From contig OZ017795.1 of the NCBI GenBank assembly GCA_963969395.1, forward strand, positions 23,541,063-23,605,062: a DNA stretch of 64,000 nucleotides, written 5' to 3'. Made by a program: the position numbers and the translations under genes. Below the pieces are notes generated by a model. It was given only the letters and a program-made list of their open reading frames with translations, searched no databases and was not told the origin of the DNA. This stretch comes from Pseudoscleropodium purum (Eukaryota > Streptophyta > Bryopsida > Hypnales > Brachytheciaceae). Below, piece after piece: positions 34,921 through 46,900 of the stretch. Positions within the stretch are counted from its first letter, which is position 1, and each line of letters opens with the position of its first letter.

Positions 34921-36963
34921 GTTTGGGAGAGGTAAACACTTCGGAGGATCCTATGCTTTACTGCAAATGAATGAGAATCACAAAGAGGAATGAGAATCAC
35001 AAAGAGGGATCCAGTCAATTAGCATCAATCAAAAGTATTTATTTATTTTATTTTTGCTTTTAAATTTTTTTAAAAATCAAGCATTGAATTTCATCAAGCA
35101 CAATTGCACTCAAAGTGGCTTTTTTTTTCTCTTTCTCTTGTGTTTCTGCTCTTCTTTCAGCTTTTTGCCTTAACACTTTTCCCATCCTCGCCGCTGCTGT
35201 CATGGCGTTGGTCGGGAGTTCTATGACACCCAACACGTTCTTCCAATCTGCATGCCAGCATTTCGGCCATTGTTGAGCCCGGCTTCCCCCTTTTCTCTGT
35301 CGATATTTATTTCCATCCCATGATATCCATGCTACAACATGGTTCTGAGGGGAATCCAAAACCATCTGGCTTATTTTAAGTTTTAATTTTTTAAGTTTTT
35401 AAAGTGGTTTCTGATCAAAGGTGCTTCAATGACGAGGGAACACAAAAGCCTCTTTGTCTGCATTCCCTCAGCTTCCCGCCTGCAGAGGAGAGGAGTGGCC
35501 ATCATGTCTGCCTTGGAAGAGGAGCGAAGCTTCTGTATGTAAGTAAGGTGCACAGTTGCACTACTAAAAGCAATTAGCATCCATGCATCTCTTTCTGCTT
35601 TACTTAAATTCCCCCGCTCGTAAGAATTAGTCCTCAAGCAAGGCAAGTGGCTCCTTCAGATTTGCAAAAGCTAATCCTTTGTAAGAGAATCCCTTAGAAG
35701 ATAAGAGAGATGATCATGATTTGGGAAGACTTTGGCTGCGTCTCTAGCTTTATTAGCTGCTTATTAGAGCTCCTGAATGTGCTGCATAAATGGCACTTTT
35801 GACTGACTAATTTGCAACCATTGATCATGAAGGTGATCCACTCCCTGCTTTACGCAGTTTTGGCTTTTCTAGTGAAGCTTACTCGTTGAATTGATCTCTC
35901 ATTAGGAGACAGTTGACGATGCCCGCATGACGATGGCAGCTTTTCATTAGTGCTCTCCTTTTGGTCTCCTAATCAATCACAGCTTTGAAAGAGCACTTGA
36001 AATTATGTTCTGCGTGATTTAAAGTTGGGCCTCATGAAGGAATGGTGTTCATTGCGGTGTTATCATGAATCCTTGATTACGTCTTCACCACGCCACCGTG
36101 GTGAGGATTTTGTCTTCGCACACTTTAAAGAGTAAGACACAACAACAAGGGCTTTGATTGGTGGTCGCAACAATCTCTACTGCCCTTCTTGTGAAAGAAC
36201 TCACTGAATCATTGTGTCGGCATTGTGCTCGTGGTGTCTGATGCACTCTAATTCCAAAATTATTTGCAAAAAGGAGAGTCAAAGTTAAGTGAGGTCATCC
36301 TTAGCAAATCAAATGGTTACATTACATTTAGAAAAAAAGGCTTATGTTAAACCACCGAAAGAAGAATGTGTGCCCAATAGCCTCTACAGTGAATGAGAGC
36401 AGGAAAGCTCAACAAAGTCAAAAAGTCTCGTCAGGGTTACTCTGAATTCACTAAATTCACCGTACGAGAGATCACAAAGGACTCGATTCACAAGCTTCAA
36501 TTGAAGAATCTACTTTTATAAAGGGGTTTGTTTCTATCAACCCCTGCTAATTACATCACTACTGCCCAACTTGAACTCTAAAAGCCGCAGGCAAGCATGT
36601 GCTCTGTTCGGCGACCATGGAACTCGAGTAATCAGTCCTCGGCAAGGAATGCAGGTTTCAGGTTGGATTGACTGAGACCAGTAGGGGGTGGTGGTGAAGC
36701 ACATTAAACCTGGTTTTACCAAAACCTCACCACCTTGAACAAGAGAGAGCCACTTCACCAAAATCCAATTACGCTAAAAAATCTGCAAGGGGAGCAGGTT
36801 TTCGAAAAAACAAAGAAACAGTATCACACCTCACAAGACATTTTAAAAAAAAAAAGCCACCACTGAACGTCAAAAAGCTCCGTTGATGTGTTCTTTCACC
36901 TTCTTCTATGATAACTAGCCTTCCACCTCCCACTCTTGACGCCCACTATTGTACTACAAAATC
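34921..36963. other. Intergenic DNA and 3' flank of MYB gene 2
   Basis: A 20-bp direct duplication (AATGAGAATCACAAAGAGG) lies at about 34969-35009. A probable minus-strand LINE tail lies at about 35035-35110. Unrecognised minus-strand frames at 35060-35646 are listed separately. The part nearest 36963 should hold the MYB 3' untranslated region. Confidence 0.5.
35060..35646 (-). other. Two unrecognised open frames, possible relic
   Basis: Minus-strand frames 35646-35383 (87 codons) and 35365-35060 (101 codons) follow one another. The second is rich in Lys, Glu and Arg near its end (QKAERRAETQEKEKKKA) and terminates in what looks like a LINE tail. That would fit the 3' end of a retrotransposon, but no domain is recognisable. 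Weak support. Confidence 0.25.
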
Positions 36964-38384
36964 TCAGATTTCTGATAACCCCCGACAATTCTCGGGGAGA
37001 ACATATCTCAATGAAGAATCTCGAACCGACGATCCGCCATAGCCACGAGTGAGATCCAGTTGCGGCTCCTCACCAAGAAAGACTTGATCTTCGTCTCCAT
37101 AGGACGTCTCACTATCAATGAGCATGCTAGCTGGCTGGCTCTGCCAGAAAGCTTCCTGGTCCCAGAGAATATCAGCAGCGTGTGGGAGAGGCGAGAGAAT
37201 GGAGGTGGGCGACAAGGGATCCATCAGGCCGAGCTTGGAGCTTTGTCTGGAGCCAGCCACTTGGGTAGGGCTGCCATGGCTGGAAGTGGAGCACGACTCC
37301 GCTGCATGATCCGCACACGAGCTGTAAAAATGCCCGAGTGGCGAAGAAGAGTGCGACGTTGACGACGATTCCAAGCCTTCGAAGACGTTGTGGAAGTCGG
37401 AATTTGAGGGAGCAGGTGGCTTGTTCATGCTGCTGGAGAGACGAGCCTCAGTCTCAGCTCGCACTCGGTCCCACTGGGAGGTGTGGCTCAGTGAGGACGA
37501 CAACAACAAGGGCTTCAAACCATTGCTCTCGAGAATGTCGACGTCGGTGCATCCGCCACACGGTTTGTGTGTCACAGGGTCGATGCCTAATTGCAGCAGA
37601 CGCTTCTTCAAATGTGTGTTCCAGTAATTTTTTATCTCGTTGTCTGTTCGTCCCGGCAAATGCGCTGCTATGGTCGACCACCTACACAAACAAAAGGCAA
37701 ACAAATGGAAAATTGTTTCAATGGTGTGACACACTCAAATGATCACTCACTTTTGTTACAAAGAACGGCGTTCGCAAATGTGTGTCCTCGCTTTCTAGAT
37801 TAGTATCTATGTGCTCGTTTTTATTTAACGTTTTTCAATGACTTGCGAGATTTTAGAGGTCAAGAACACGAGAGGTTGCAAATCAAGGAGAAATTTAAAA
37901 CTAATTGGCATGAACGGAGTCCCCCCAAATGGATTCTGAACTATTGGACCATTCGTCTCAACATTGGTTATGTTCCACCAAATTTCTATTGCAAAACATG
38001 CAAGGGCTCCTGAATCCTGACCTGTTGCCGAGGATGGAGTGAAAATGAACGATCATCTGGTCTTCTGCATCGGAGAATCGGCCTCGCTTAATGTCAGGCC
38101 TCAAGTAATTAGTCCACCGCAACCTACAGCTCTTGCCACATCTCAAAAGACCTGCAAATGTGACTTGCTGAATTAGATACTGAGACAATTTTAGTGAAGA
38201 GCTTGAATGCAAAAACAGATGACTGAGATGAGAACTCACCTGCATTCTTGGGAAGAGCACGCCAGCTTCCATGTCCGTGTTCTTGGATATATGCCACCAA
38301 TTTGCGATCTTCGTCTGGAGTCCACGGGCCTTTCCTGAGCTCTACCTTCTTCGAGTCATCACCACCCGGAGGCGCTCTTCCCAT
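36964..38384 (-). CDS. R2R3-MYB transcription factor 2 (subgroup 9 / MIXTA-like motif)
   Basis: Exons in reading order are 38384-38240, 38151-38022 and 37681-36964, giving 330 aa. Introns are 88 and 340 bp, with GT-AG ends and the same phases as in MYB gene 1. R2 Trp residues are at 21, 41 and 61; R3 has Phe74, Trp93 and Trp112, with the standard [10 protein letters not shown]. After R3, [19 protein letters not shown] (about 156-174) is the subgroup 9 signature. The bHLH-binding signature is absent. The long Ser-rich C-terminal region has no further domain I recognise. It faces MYB gene 1 across 22.6 kb of transposon-rich DNA. Shared exon structure and motifs mark the two as paralogues. Predicted role: nuclear DNA-binding regulator, perhaps of cuticle or surface-cell traits, by analogy with the subgroup. 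Confidence 0.92.
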
Positions 38385-40751
38385 GGCTAACTACGCTACA
38401 AGTCCTTCCTTCAATCCCCTGTGAACGTACTTCAAGATTCCACCCACCACTCTGTACGAAAATTTATCCCTTCTACGAAAAGATAGCACCAACATGTACT
38501 ACTTAGTCGACCTATTTGTAAGAGTTTCAGAGTTTGCGATTCTGATGGGATTCATGAAAAGGTCTTCCTGAATGCCGTGTGTTTCAGAGGAATTATTAGT
38601 CTATCTTGAGCCTTGAGGTTTGAGGGTAGATAATACAACTCAGATTCTAGCTGCATCTTCTGAGAACAACGTCCCACATGCAGCACTGACAAGGAACTGT
38701 ACCGACCTGTGCAGGTTCATTTACTTGGGACGTACAGACAGAGTCATTGGAGAGTCACCCGTCAGGCATACAGAAAGTCACCTGTACTACGCACAGCTAG
38801 CACGCCTAGAGTGCCCCAAATTTTCAATCAGTTTCGACATCAAAGTCTCGACAAGGTGATGGCCGATAGCAACAGCAATCCTATCCCGTGAGCTGCTTAC
38901 GGTGGTGCACAAGCCACGCGCTTACTGCACCATAAATGGCATGCACACCTCCGCAAACATATGCACTGTCAATGACAGCTCCGACTGACTGCGAAAGCTG
39001 CAAGCGGCGCTTGGCATGGGAGGCAGCGGGGAGGACGGCACATGGCTTTGAAGCTGACAATTAGAAGATTACCAGTTCAGGGTTTAAAGTATTTTTGGCA
39101 CAATTCATCATACAATTTACTTACACCCTGACTCTCTTTACTCTGACTACCTGGGCCCCAAAAACTAATGACAAGGGTGCTGGCAGTCAATGATATGGTG
39201 ACAAGTGAGTGTGGGATATTCCAGAGTGTTGTTAAATTGGAGAGAGCCAAGGTAATGAGGTCTGAGCGTATTAAGACGAAATCTGATTGAGCTCGAACCA
39301 CAGGAACCACCATCTATTAGGTTGCTTAACACCACCCGAGTCCCGCCCGGAACTAACTGAGTGGCTTGGGACCTGGACGCGATGTCCATCTGCAAAAGCG
39401 GGTCCCTGTTTGTGTAAGAAAAAATTAAATGACAGAATGAGATTAAAATATAATTCCGCATTGCCCCTTTTCCAAGCCTCTGACTCATCGTGAGACGCCA
39501 TTAAACCTTCACGATGGATCATTAGTTGACAATTACGACACTGAATAATTGAATGGTTCCTTCACCTTCACGTCGGTGTCCACATGATCCCTAGAGTCCA
39601 GACACAACCCAAAGGTATTGCTTCGTTTTGAAACTGAATCAGCAGCCTGTATCACGCTACTTGCTAATCAGTTTCTTAACAGTTCCTGCAAGTTGATTAG
39701 AATCATGATTCAGTCGGTGTTGGATCCGATCTGGCTACAGAAGCGATTGTACGTGTCAGACCCGGCTTGTGTCTGTTGGAACATGTGCAAGATCATTAGC
39801 AGCAGGGATCACGGAATTAGGTACGCCAGAATAAAAAGCCCACAGCCACACAGCCCGTTTTCGCACTGATTTCAACTTTCAGACCATTTTCAGACAATTG
39901 TGTCTGAATTCTGAAGCGGGCGTCAGTAATACGTCATAAATCCCTGACTTCCAGTAAGACTCGATTTTCAGCTGGAAGTCTGAACATTCTGCGCTGTAGG
40001 TCATGTGAAGCAATCTGAGGGAAATGAGTCAATTCTCCCTCAGTTGTCTTATCCACCAGCAATTCAGTAGTGTGCAGCAGCTAGAACTGCCCTCATTTTC
40101 AGTGACAAGATTTGTCTAACCCGTACAGACACAAGTCTTAAACTTTGAATCGATCGGTGAAGGTCTGAACGCCTGCACCCTAGCTGACTCCACTGCTTTG
40201 ACAGCCCCTGGTGTTCGCATCTCCGCTGGCAGAGGCTCCTGTGCAACCACATCCTCGGGCGAAAACCTAAAAATTGTTGAACTGAATCTACCATTTTTTC
40301 CATACAATGTTCCGAGCTTATGTGGAGTTTTTCCACTCCCTTCCATTTAGTTATGGATGTATGAGAGTCGCTGCATTCAAGGGCCAATTCAATAACTGAT
40401 TCATCTGTACAAAGCTCCACGCAGATGTGGATTTTCTGAAGTCAGAGGGCGTAAAGAATATTGACACTTGCATAAGAAAGTGTTTTAATTCAGCACTGAC
40501 CATGTGTGCAGAGTGTGTCACTTAATCGTGGAGAACAATATCGTAGTATAAGGTATGTGTACCCAGATTCACTACTTGAAATGAATGCATGCTGTACACT
40601 CTAGGTCACGATTATGGAAGCACATACCTTACCTGAATTCTGCAACTTTTCACCATATATATAGCAGGAGTGCAAAGTGAGGTCACGCTCCTATGCATCA
40701 GACTAGAGTCTTAAATTGGAAAAGCGATTGACCGATACTACACCCCATGGA
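38385..40751. other. MYB gene 2 promoter side and kinase gene 3' flank
   Basis: Composition is balanced, unlike the deserts, but no frame is convincing. Overlapping minus-strand frames at 39077-39522 and 40064-40420 lack domains. A GC-rich stretch at about 39318-39430 (ACCACCCGAGTCCCGCCCGG onward) ends in TGTGTAAGAAAAAATTAAA on the plus strand, the look of a LINE or SINE 3' end. Confidence 0.5.
39318..39430 (+). mobile_element. Possible LINE/SINE 3' end
   Basis: A GC-rich block including GGACCTGGACGCGATGTCCA and GCAAAAGCGGGTCCC leads to TTTGTGTAAGAAAAAATTAA. The terminus TTTGTGTAA + A-tract matches the one at 17205-17232 on the other strand, suggesting one retroelement family. Confidence 0.45.
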
Positions 40752-40997
40752 CTAAATCTCTTGTCTTCCGAATGTCAATTCCAAGCATCTGCTGAGTGGG
40801 AGCAACTTCTTTTGCACACGTTTAGTCCATGCCTTCACTCTAATGCGTAGCGGCACCACATTTCCAACGCGGGTGCTACCAAGGACATCACATATTGTGG
40901 AGAACTTGGGCCTCACCTCAGGATCATCGTTCCAACACCACGAGATGAGCCTGCCAACTTCGGATGTAGTCCAGCTGGGAGCGTCGGCCTGCGTTTC
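40752..40997 (-). pseudogene. Severed C-terminal part of the tandem kinase gene
   Basis: After the TGA at 41000-40998 the same frame stays open to a TAG at 40754-40752. From about 40947 it reads LISWCWNDDPEVRPKFSTIC, the conserved kinase subdomain XI. Between about 41007 and 40948 the conserved sequence is instead in another frame (RDVIEKRRPTLPAGLHPKLA). Two small indels, about -2 near 41008 and -1 near 40950, therefore explain the stop and cancel each other. Confidence 0.75.
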
Positions 40998-42611
40998 TCA
41001 ATCACGTCTCTCATTCAAATGCTCGTAAGGCGCGTTACCGGTCAGGATTTCGTAGCATGTCATAGCAAAGCTGTACACATCAGTCTTCATTAGCTGCCCA
41101 TCTCTCAGCTCGCCTCTCTTTGCCCTTAGGACCTCGGGAGCTCGCCACTGATTTGTGCCTACACGGTGTGCAACACTCGGGTTCCCAATACGATGGGATG
41201 CTCCAAAATCAGTGATTTTCACATCAAACCGTCCACAATGATCGTGGACCAACACATTCGCTACCTTGATGTCTCTGTGGACGACATTCTTTGAGTAAAG
41301 GAAGTTCAAACCCAGAGCTATCTTGAGGCACAGCTCCTGAGCTTCAGCGCCGCTGAACAGAGGGGAAGATGTCCGACCTTCCTTGCGCAAAAGTTGTAAG
41401 CGAGAATTGATCAGTTTTCGGAGATCCATGTCCATGCGCTCCATCATGATCCAGCCGCCATTGTCATCAACAGAAACACCGATCAACCGAGCAATGTGTG
41501 GATGCTGAAGCTTCATAAGAAAGTCCACTTCCTCTCTGAAACTCAGAGACAACGACTTGAACCTCTTCACTGCAAATGCGCATCCCAGCCAATTCACTTC
41601 GTACACTTCGTTGGTGCCTCCGGCTCCAATGGGTTGTCTCCACTCTACATCAGCAGGGTCTATGGACAGATGGATCGGCAATGTTTCTAACATACTTGCA
41701 ATCTCCAGGCATTTGTTTCCTTCATCGTCGTTATGGGTGGTCCATTGTAACGCACAGTCCTCTGTCACGGTCGTTTGCTTTCGGGCTTGATCACATGCAG
41801 CACGGATGGTAGCCAATCTGTCACAGATTGCAGAAAACCCAGGCCTGTTCTCTGGGTCCTCATCCGCGCAATTGAGAATAAGCTCCGCGAGGTCGTCACC
41901 AATGCCAGGAGGAAGCTCTAACTTAGCCGCTGCTTCTCTAACTCTCGGTTCCAAATCAGTGCAGGAAGGCAACAAGTGCAAGTATTCCCATCCTGACAGG
42001 ATTGCAATGCAAAGCGTAGAAAAATCATAAACACGTGCAGCTTTTGACGAGTTTCTGGCATGATCTGAGAACGCAAAACCGCCGATCTTGATGTCAAGCT
42101 GACCATCAGTATGCACATTTATCAAAATAATGTCACCAGTCAAGGATCCGTGTACAACTTCTCGGCCATGCAGGAACCTCATACCCAAAGCAATCTTCGT
42201 CGCGATGTCAATAGCTTCACAGCCATCAAAGAGAGGAGCGCCCGATGCCCTGATGCGATCATTCATAACTCTTTGCAGGTTAGTTTCCAAGCGTTCCATT
42301 ACTATGGACACCTTTCTTTGCCCAGGTTCCACGTTGAATCCCATAAGTTGCACTACATGCTGATGTGGAAGCCTCATTAAGATCTCCAGTTCCGTGAGGT
42401 AAGGTTCGAAAACTTGGAAGTCATAAATGGCGAGTTCTTTGACCGCAACCTCGCAACCTAGCCAAGTGGCACTTTTGACCTTGCTAGAGCTTCCAACGCC
42501 AATGAGTTTTCCTATATGCAAGTCAGATGATGAAATCCTTAGATGCTCTAGAATGCTCCGGAATCCAGTTAGGTGTCCAGCCACTGCCACGCGGGGCTCC
42601 GTCAAGTCCAT
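40998..42611 (-). CDS. Tandem pseudokinase-kinase protein (plant TKL family), C-terminally truncated
   Basis: A single exon of 537 aa starts at ATG 42611; a frame extending to 42632 has only a TTG there. The first kinase-like domain (about residues 30-280) keeps a Gly loop (GVGSSSKV) and the VAVK lysine, but its catalytic loop reads HGSLTGDI instead of HRDxKxxN and its metal-binding motif reads GGF instead of DFG. It should be a pseudokinase. The second (about 325-537) has IGAGGTNEVYEV, FAVK, VVHRDIKVANVLV, DFG, RAPEVL and DVYSF, so it looks catalytically equipped, but the frame stops just after APYEHLNERRD, losing the last subdomains. A Ser/Thr or dual-specificity protein kinase is likely. 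No signal peptide or membrane segment is seen, so it should be cytosolic. Fused kinase-pseudokinase proteins act as immune receptors in cereals, but no such role can be inferred here. Confidence 0.8.
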   Translation of the reverse strand: MDLTEPRVAVAGHLTGFRSILEHLRISSSDLHIGKLIGVGSSSKVKSATWLGCEVAVKELAIYDFQVFEPYLTELEILMRLPHQHVVQLMGFNVEPGQRKVSIVMERLETNLQRVMNDRIRASGAPLFDGCEAIDIATKIALGMRFLHGREVVHGSLTGDIILINVHTDGQLDIKIGGFAFSDHARNSSKAARVYDFSTLCIAILSGWEYLHLLPSCTDLEPRVREAAAKLELPPGIGDDLAELILNCADEDPENRPGFSAICDRLATIRAACDQARKQTTVTEDCALQWTTHNDDEGNKCLEIASMLETLPIHLSIDPADVEWRQPIGAGGTNEVYEVNWLGCAFAVKRFKSLSLSFREEVDFLMKLQHPHIARLIGVSVDDNGGWIMMERMDMDLRKLINSRLQLLRKEGRTSSPLFSGAEAQELCLKIALGLNFLYSKNVVHRDIKVANVLVHDHCGRFDVKITDFGASHRIGNPSVAHRVGTNQWRAPEVLRAKRGELRDGQLMKTDVYSFAMTCYEILTGNAPYEHLNERRD

Positions 42612-42630
42612 GGAAAGGAAGAAGAAGAGC

Positions 42631-42638
42631 AACCCTAA
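42631..42638 (-). promoter_or_regulatory. Telo-box-like motif upstream of the kinase start
   Basis: AACCCTAA (TTAGGGTT on the coding strand) ends about 20 bases upstream of ATG 42611. Telo-boxes are common near transcription starts of plant housekeeping genes. A single 8-mer is weak evidence. Confidence 0.3.
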
Positions 42639-42639
42639 G

Positions 42640-43950
42640 GCTGTCGTGAATAAGGAGTCTGTTGGGGTTCTTGCACTCGCAAGTGAAGAGGAACTGTATC
42701 CAGCACTGTGATACGATTCGAACTATCCTCTGCAGAAACATGTTTCCTGCCACCGCTCTACAAACTCAGGAATCCAAGAAAGAAAAATCTTCGGTTGTAC
42801 TGTAAGAACCATCACCTGCATGACCATCAAACATTCACAAGCTCCATCAGTAGCCTTGTCTGAAAGTAACTGCAAACCCTAGCGAATATCTCTAACTACA
42901 CCAAATTGCAAGTTTGCAACTCTTACCCAAATAAGATCCCTGTAGATTCTTCTCCAAAATGTACACAGTCTCAACATGATATCCAGAATCAATTAACGAT
43001 ACACCAATATTCAACAATTTAGGAATTCATAACCTTCTTCATACTTTATTCATATGGCGTCCAAAATATGCAAACTAAGATGCATCAGAACCCTCTTTCA
43101 ACGGCCTACATGATCCAAACGAATTGAGACAAGGTAGTAGCAAAAATCATCCTCAAATGCTAATTTGGACGCGTACATGCATACCATAAGCTTCGGAAAA
43201 AGACAAGAGTAGAATCACACAGCCATTTTCTTCTTTGTTAGAGCTCTCTCGACTCCGTTCACTAGAGGCAGCTTGAGTCCGATTACAAGAACTGCAGTAC
43301 TGACGCTACACTTCCGTCCAAACTGAAGCAAAAGATGAATTATCGGCAATGCAACTTCTGTATTACGCGTACATACCTTAGAGGTTAGTGCTCGCTATCA
43401 ATTCTTCGTGAACACGAGTGTATAATAAATCCTTCGGCTCTTCAATTTACGCATGGTGCTATCCCAGTACTCGCCCCACGGTCTACCTTTCAAAATAGAT
43501 TCATAACTCTGATTCTATGCTAAATTTGGAAGGTCAAAAATCACAGCAAGTAAATCCTTGACAGAGTTTTCGAAAAAGATGGAGAATGTAAGAAAGAGGA
43601 GAATCACGCAGCCATTTCTTCGTTGTGCATCCTCTTCATTAATTTAGAGGCAGCTTGAGTCCGATAGCGAGAGCCATTGACACTACACTTCCGAAGCTGA
43701 AGCCCAAAGCTGAAGAATCGGGAGCTCCCGAATCTCCAAAATACTCTCGATCAAGCAGGTTTAAACACTGGCTTGAATGGGACTTCCTTCTGAGTTCTGA
43801 CTTGATGTCCCTTGTGACAAATCCTTGAAAAGAGTGTTAGAAAAAACGGTAAGAATATGTTTTTCTTTTGGGTCCTGCACTTGCTTCATGCGAGGTGCCT
43901 GTTAGAAATGAGGGAAATACACCTAAAATTTTACGAATAAGCTCTGTGGC
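42640..43950. other. Kinase gene 5' flank with a duplicated segment
   Basis: A segment of about 130 bp is present twice in the same orientation, at about 43200-43330 and 43590-43715. Shared blocks are AGAATCACACAGCCATTT / AGAATCACGCAGCCATTT, GAGGCAGCTTGAGTCCGAT and GACACTACACTTCCG. A related AATCCTTGA...GTTTTCGAAAAA block precedes the second copy and recurs at about 43820. Part of this may be 5' untranslated region or promoter. No exon is recognisable. Confidence 0.5.
43025..43110 (+). repeat. Short fragment resembling dispersed repeat family A/B, part B
   Basis: CATAACCTTCTTCATACTTTA-like start, then TTCATATGGCGTCCAAA and GCATCAGAACCCTCTTT, parallel to the block at 63770-63815 and 49710-49760. 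Short and diverged. Confidence 0.35.
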
Positions 43951-46900
43951 ATAATCAATATGCTTTAGAAATTAAACAACAGTTTGTACACATTGTTGAA
44001 GGATTATGAATCAAAATGTAAGTGGTTCCATCATTTTTGGATGCATTGTGAATTAGTTACAAATTTTCAAAGTTGCAAGGTGTAGGATGCTATAAGCGTC
44101 ATGTAGGTGATGCCAAAATGCATTTGATGCACATGAAGAAAGGACACACCAAAGAGAAGTTAAAACAATAGAAAGTGTATCTAAAATTGACCACTTGTAA
44201 GAGTGCCACCTCCACAATACTATTAATAGAATTGCACACTACTCAAAATTCACCTTACATTTGTCCTTGTCATGCACAGCATTTTGGATATCCTCCCTAC
44301 ACATTTCTCCTTTCAAAATAGGGTCAAATTTGAAGAGTATAAAAACAAAAGTGAGAAATTTAACTCCAACCCATTTGGGTGTTAGTCTAAATTCCATTCC
44401 ATTCCAAGGACCATTCCCTTCTTGATTCTAAATATGAATTCAAAACTTGCAAATGTGATCATGAATGGAAAATAAAAAAATACCAATATTTTTTCTAAGA
44501 ATAAACCAAAGGGCAATCAATAAAGGAGTCAATCTTCTTTGGTCCAAACAAAGTCTATGATGGAATCTAACATGCAACTTTGGCTGTGATCATAGCCAAC
44601 ACCTTTTTTTGCCCTTTTTAGTGTTGGAGATTGGGATAATCTCTCTCCAAATCCCTAGAAGTGAATTTCATTTAATTTTCAAAGAATTGTTGGTTGGCTG
44701 GGAAGTTGCAATTCTAGGTCTTTTGCTTTCAAAGGAGCAAAAAGGGCCCCTTCCAACATTGGTTAATAATGTTATGAAATCACTTTTCTTCTTTGCATTC
44801 ACTCCCAAAAATTAAACTAAATTAATTTCCAAGGATCCCATGGATTTTAGGGATTAAACTAATCAATATATCTCCAAAAAATCTAATTTTTGAAGAAAAA
44901 TTGAAGGAAAATCATATCAAATAGAAAATTATTTCAAAAAATCCAAAAATTTCATTATAGGTGTATATTATAGTGAAAAATACCATAGTAGAGTAGTAAA
45001 CACATTTTTTTCCATCATTTTATAATTAGAAATTAATAGACATTGGAAATACATCCAAAGTTCAAATTCCAATAAAATATTCAATTTTAGGAATTTTTCA
45101 AAATTAAAATTTGAGTATAAACTAAAATAAATGACCTTCATTTGATCTATTAGAATCAAATTCAAAAAACATCATTTTTATGAAGAAATATCAAATCTAA
45201 AGCACAAAGCAATTTCTCCAAAGACACAAAAATAGCTAGCATATCTTGTAATTTGTTTCTTTTACTAACTTTTCATTTACAAAAAGATAAACATTAAAAA
45301 GACTACAAACTCAATTGCATGCTCTTCATAATCTACCATGAAAGGTCATCAAGAAAAATTGGATGAAAAATCGCTTCCAATTTTTGTCTAACTTGTTTAA
45401 TTATCATCCAAATACCACAAATAGGCACTTATGGCTAGCACCCAAGGGTTAAAGACTTGTTTATATTGGGTCCCATATATAATTACAAGTAATTATATAC
45501 AATACAAAATATCTACATATAGAATAATTGCAAGTTTGCAAACCCACCTAATTGTGGCACAATGTACATCTTTTCTTTGTTCCATAACCTAAATTTAAGA
45601 TAGTCATATTGTCTTAGGGCATTTTCTATACACTTAACAAATTGACATGGGAAACAAAATAAGTTTTGAATGATTGGTAAGGAATTAGAACTTAGAAGTA
45701 TTTTCATTAAAAGTGCATCAAAATAGTTTAATAGACACAACAATATCTAGATTCATACTTTGGGCGACCAAAATAAAATCTATTATGAATGAATAAAAAA
45801 ATTTAGAGGCTTCAACAAATCATGCTTAATAGCATCATCAATGGTTGATTGGTACATAGCGCAATATTCATAGCAAGACAACCTTCTTGACTTACAATTC
45901 TAAGTCCTACAAATCCAATGGTCATGCAATGTACTCGTGACACCTTGCATTTTGGTGCACATGATGTTAAACTTGTTATTCAAAGTAGGCCTTCTAAGGT
46001 GAATTTACCTTTGTAGAAGACACATAAATTTTTTGTTTGCCACACATAATAATTAAAATTTGTAAATGATGAAGTCAAATTTGCAACCAAAGGCCCCAAA
46101 TTAGCTAGATAAAGTGAAGAACATAAAATTAACATGGCACAAAATAGGACTTTTTTTTTACAATTACCCTACAAAACACAAAATTTAACTTGTAGGACCT
46201 ACTTCAAATGATAGGTTTAGTGTCTTGCTTTTGGCACATGTGAGGAGAGCAATTTATAAGCTACAAATATAGTGTGGAAGAAGAAATAAAGTAAATATAC
46301 ATTATTTTATTTTAGTACCCAATTGAGTTCAAATGAATTCTTTGTCTTTATTTCAATAGAAGAATCTAAGATTGTACATGATTTCTAAAATTAATTTTCA
46401 AAGGTTTGAAACTTCCCTTTTCCACTTTTAAATGACCTCTTCCTATAATTTGGCCAACCAACTATTCTAATTCTCCTCTTGAAAATATTGCACACTTAAA
46501 CCATATAAAAGTCTAAAAAATCTTTTGTCTATTTTGTAAAATTTGGTCAATTTTTGTTCATAGAAGTTTGCCTAAAGGATGCTAGATTTAAAAAGGTCTA
46601 ATTCAATTGATTTTATTGTAAAATATATAATTTAGATGAGGCCTTATTTTATATTATCACAATTAGTGAAGAATATCCCCCAATTTGATTTTCAAAAATT
46701 GAATAAAATAAAATTTTCAAATGATGTATTTAAACTAAATAAGAAAAGAGGCCAAAATTAGACATTTTAATTCTTTAGAGGTTAAATTACATTAGAATTT
46801 TCAACAAGGATTAGGTGGTAAATCACTTAATTTATTTTATTTGCAAAGGGAGCTACAACTAGTTTTTTCATCTTTTACAATTTAGACACCTTGGACTTCT

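Noticed and set aside
36537..36761. 74-codon minus-strand open frame downstream of MYB gene 2
   Set aside because: It has no recognisable domain and lies in the likely 3' flank of the MYB gene; I could not support it as a gene.
39077..39522. Overlapping minus-strand open frames
   Set aside because: Several frames are open at once across a possible LINE/SINE 3' end, and none shows a domain.
40940..41010. A small intron removing the kinase stop codon
   Set aside because: The possible donor and acceptor sites are only 20-55 bases apart and do not restore the frame. Two small indels explain the pattern better.
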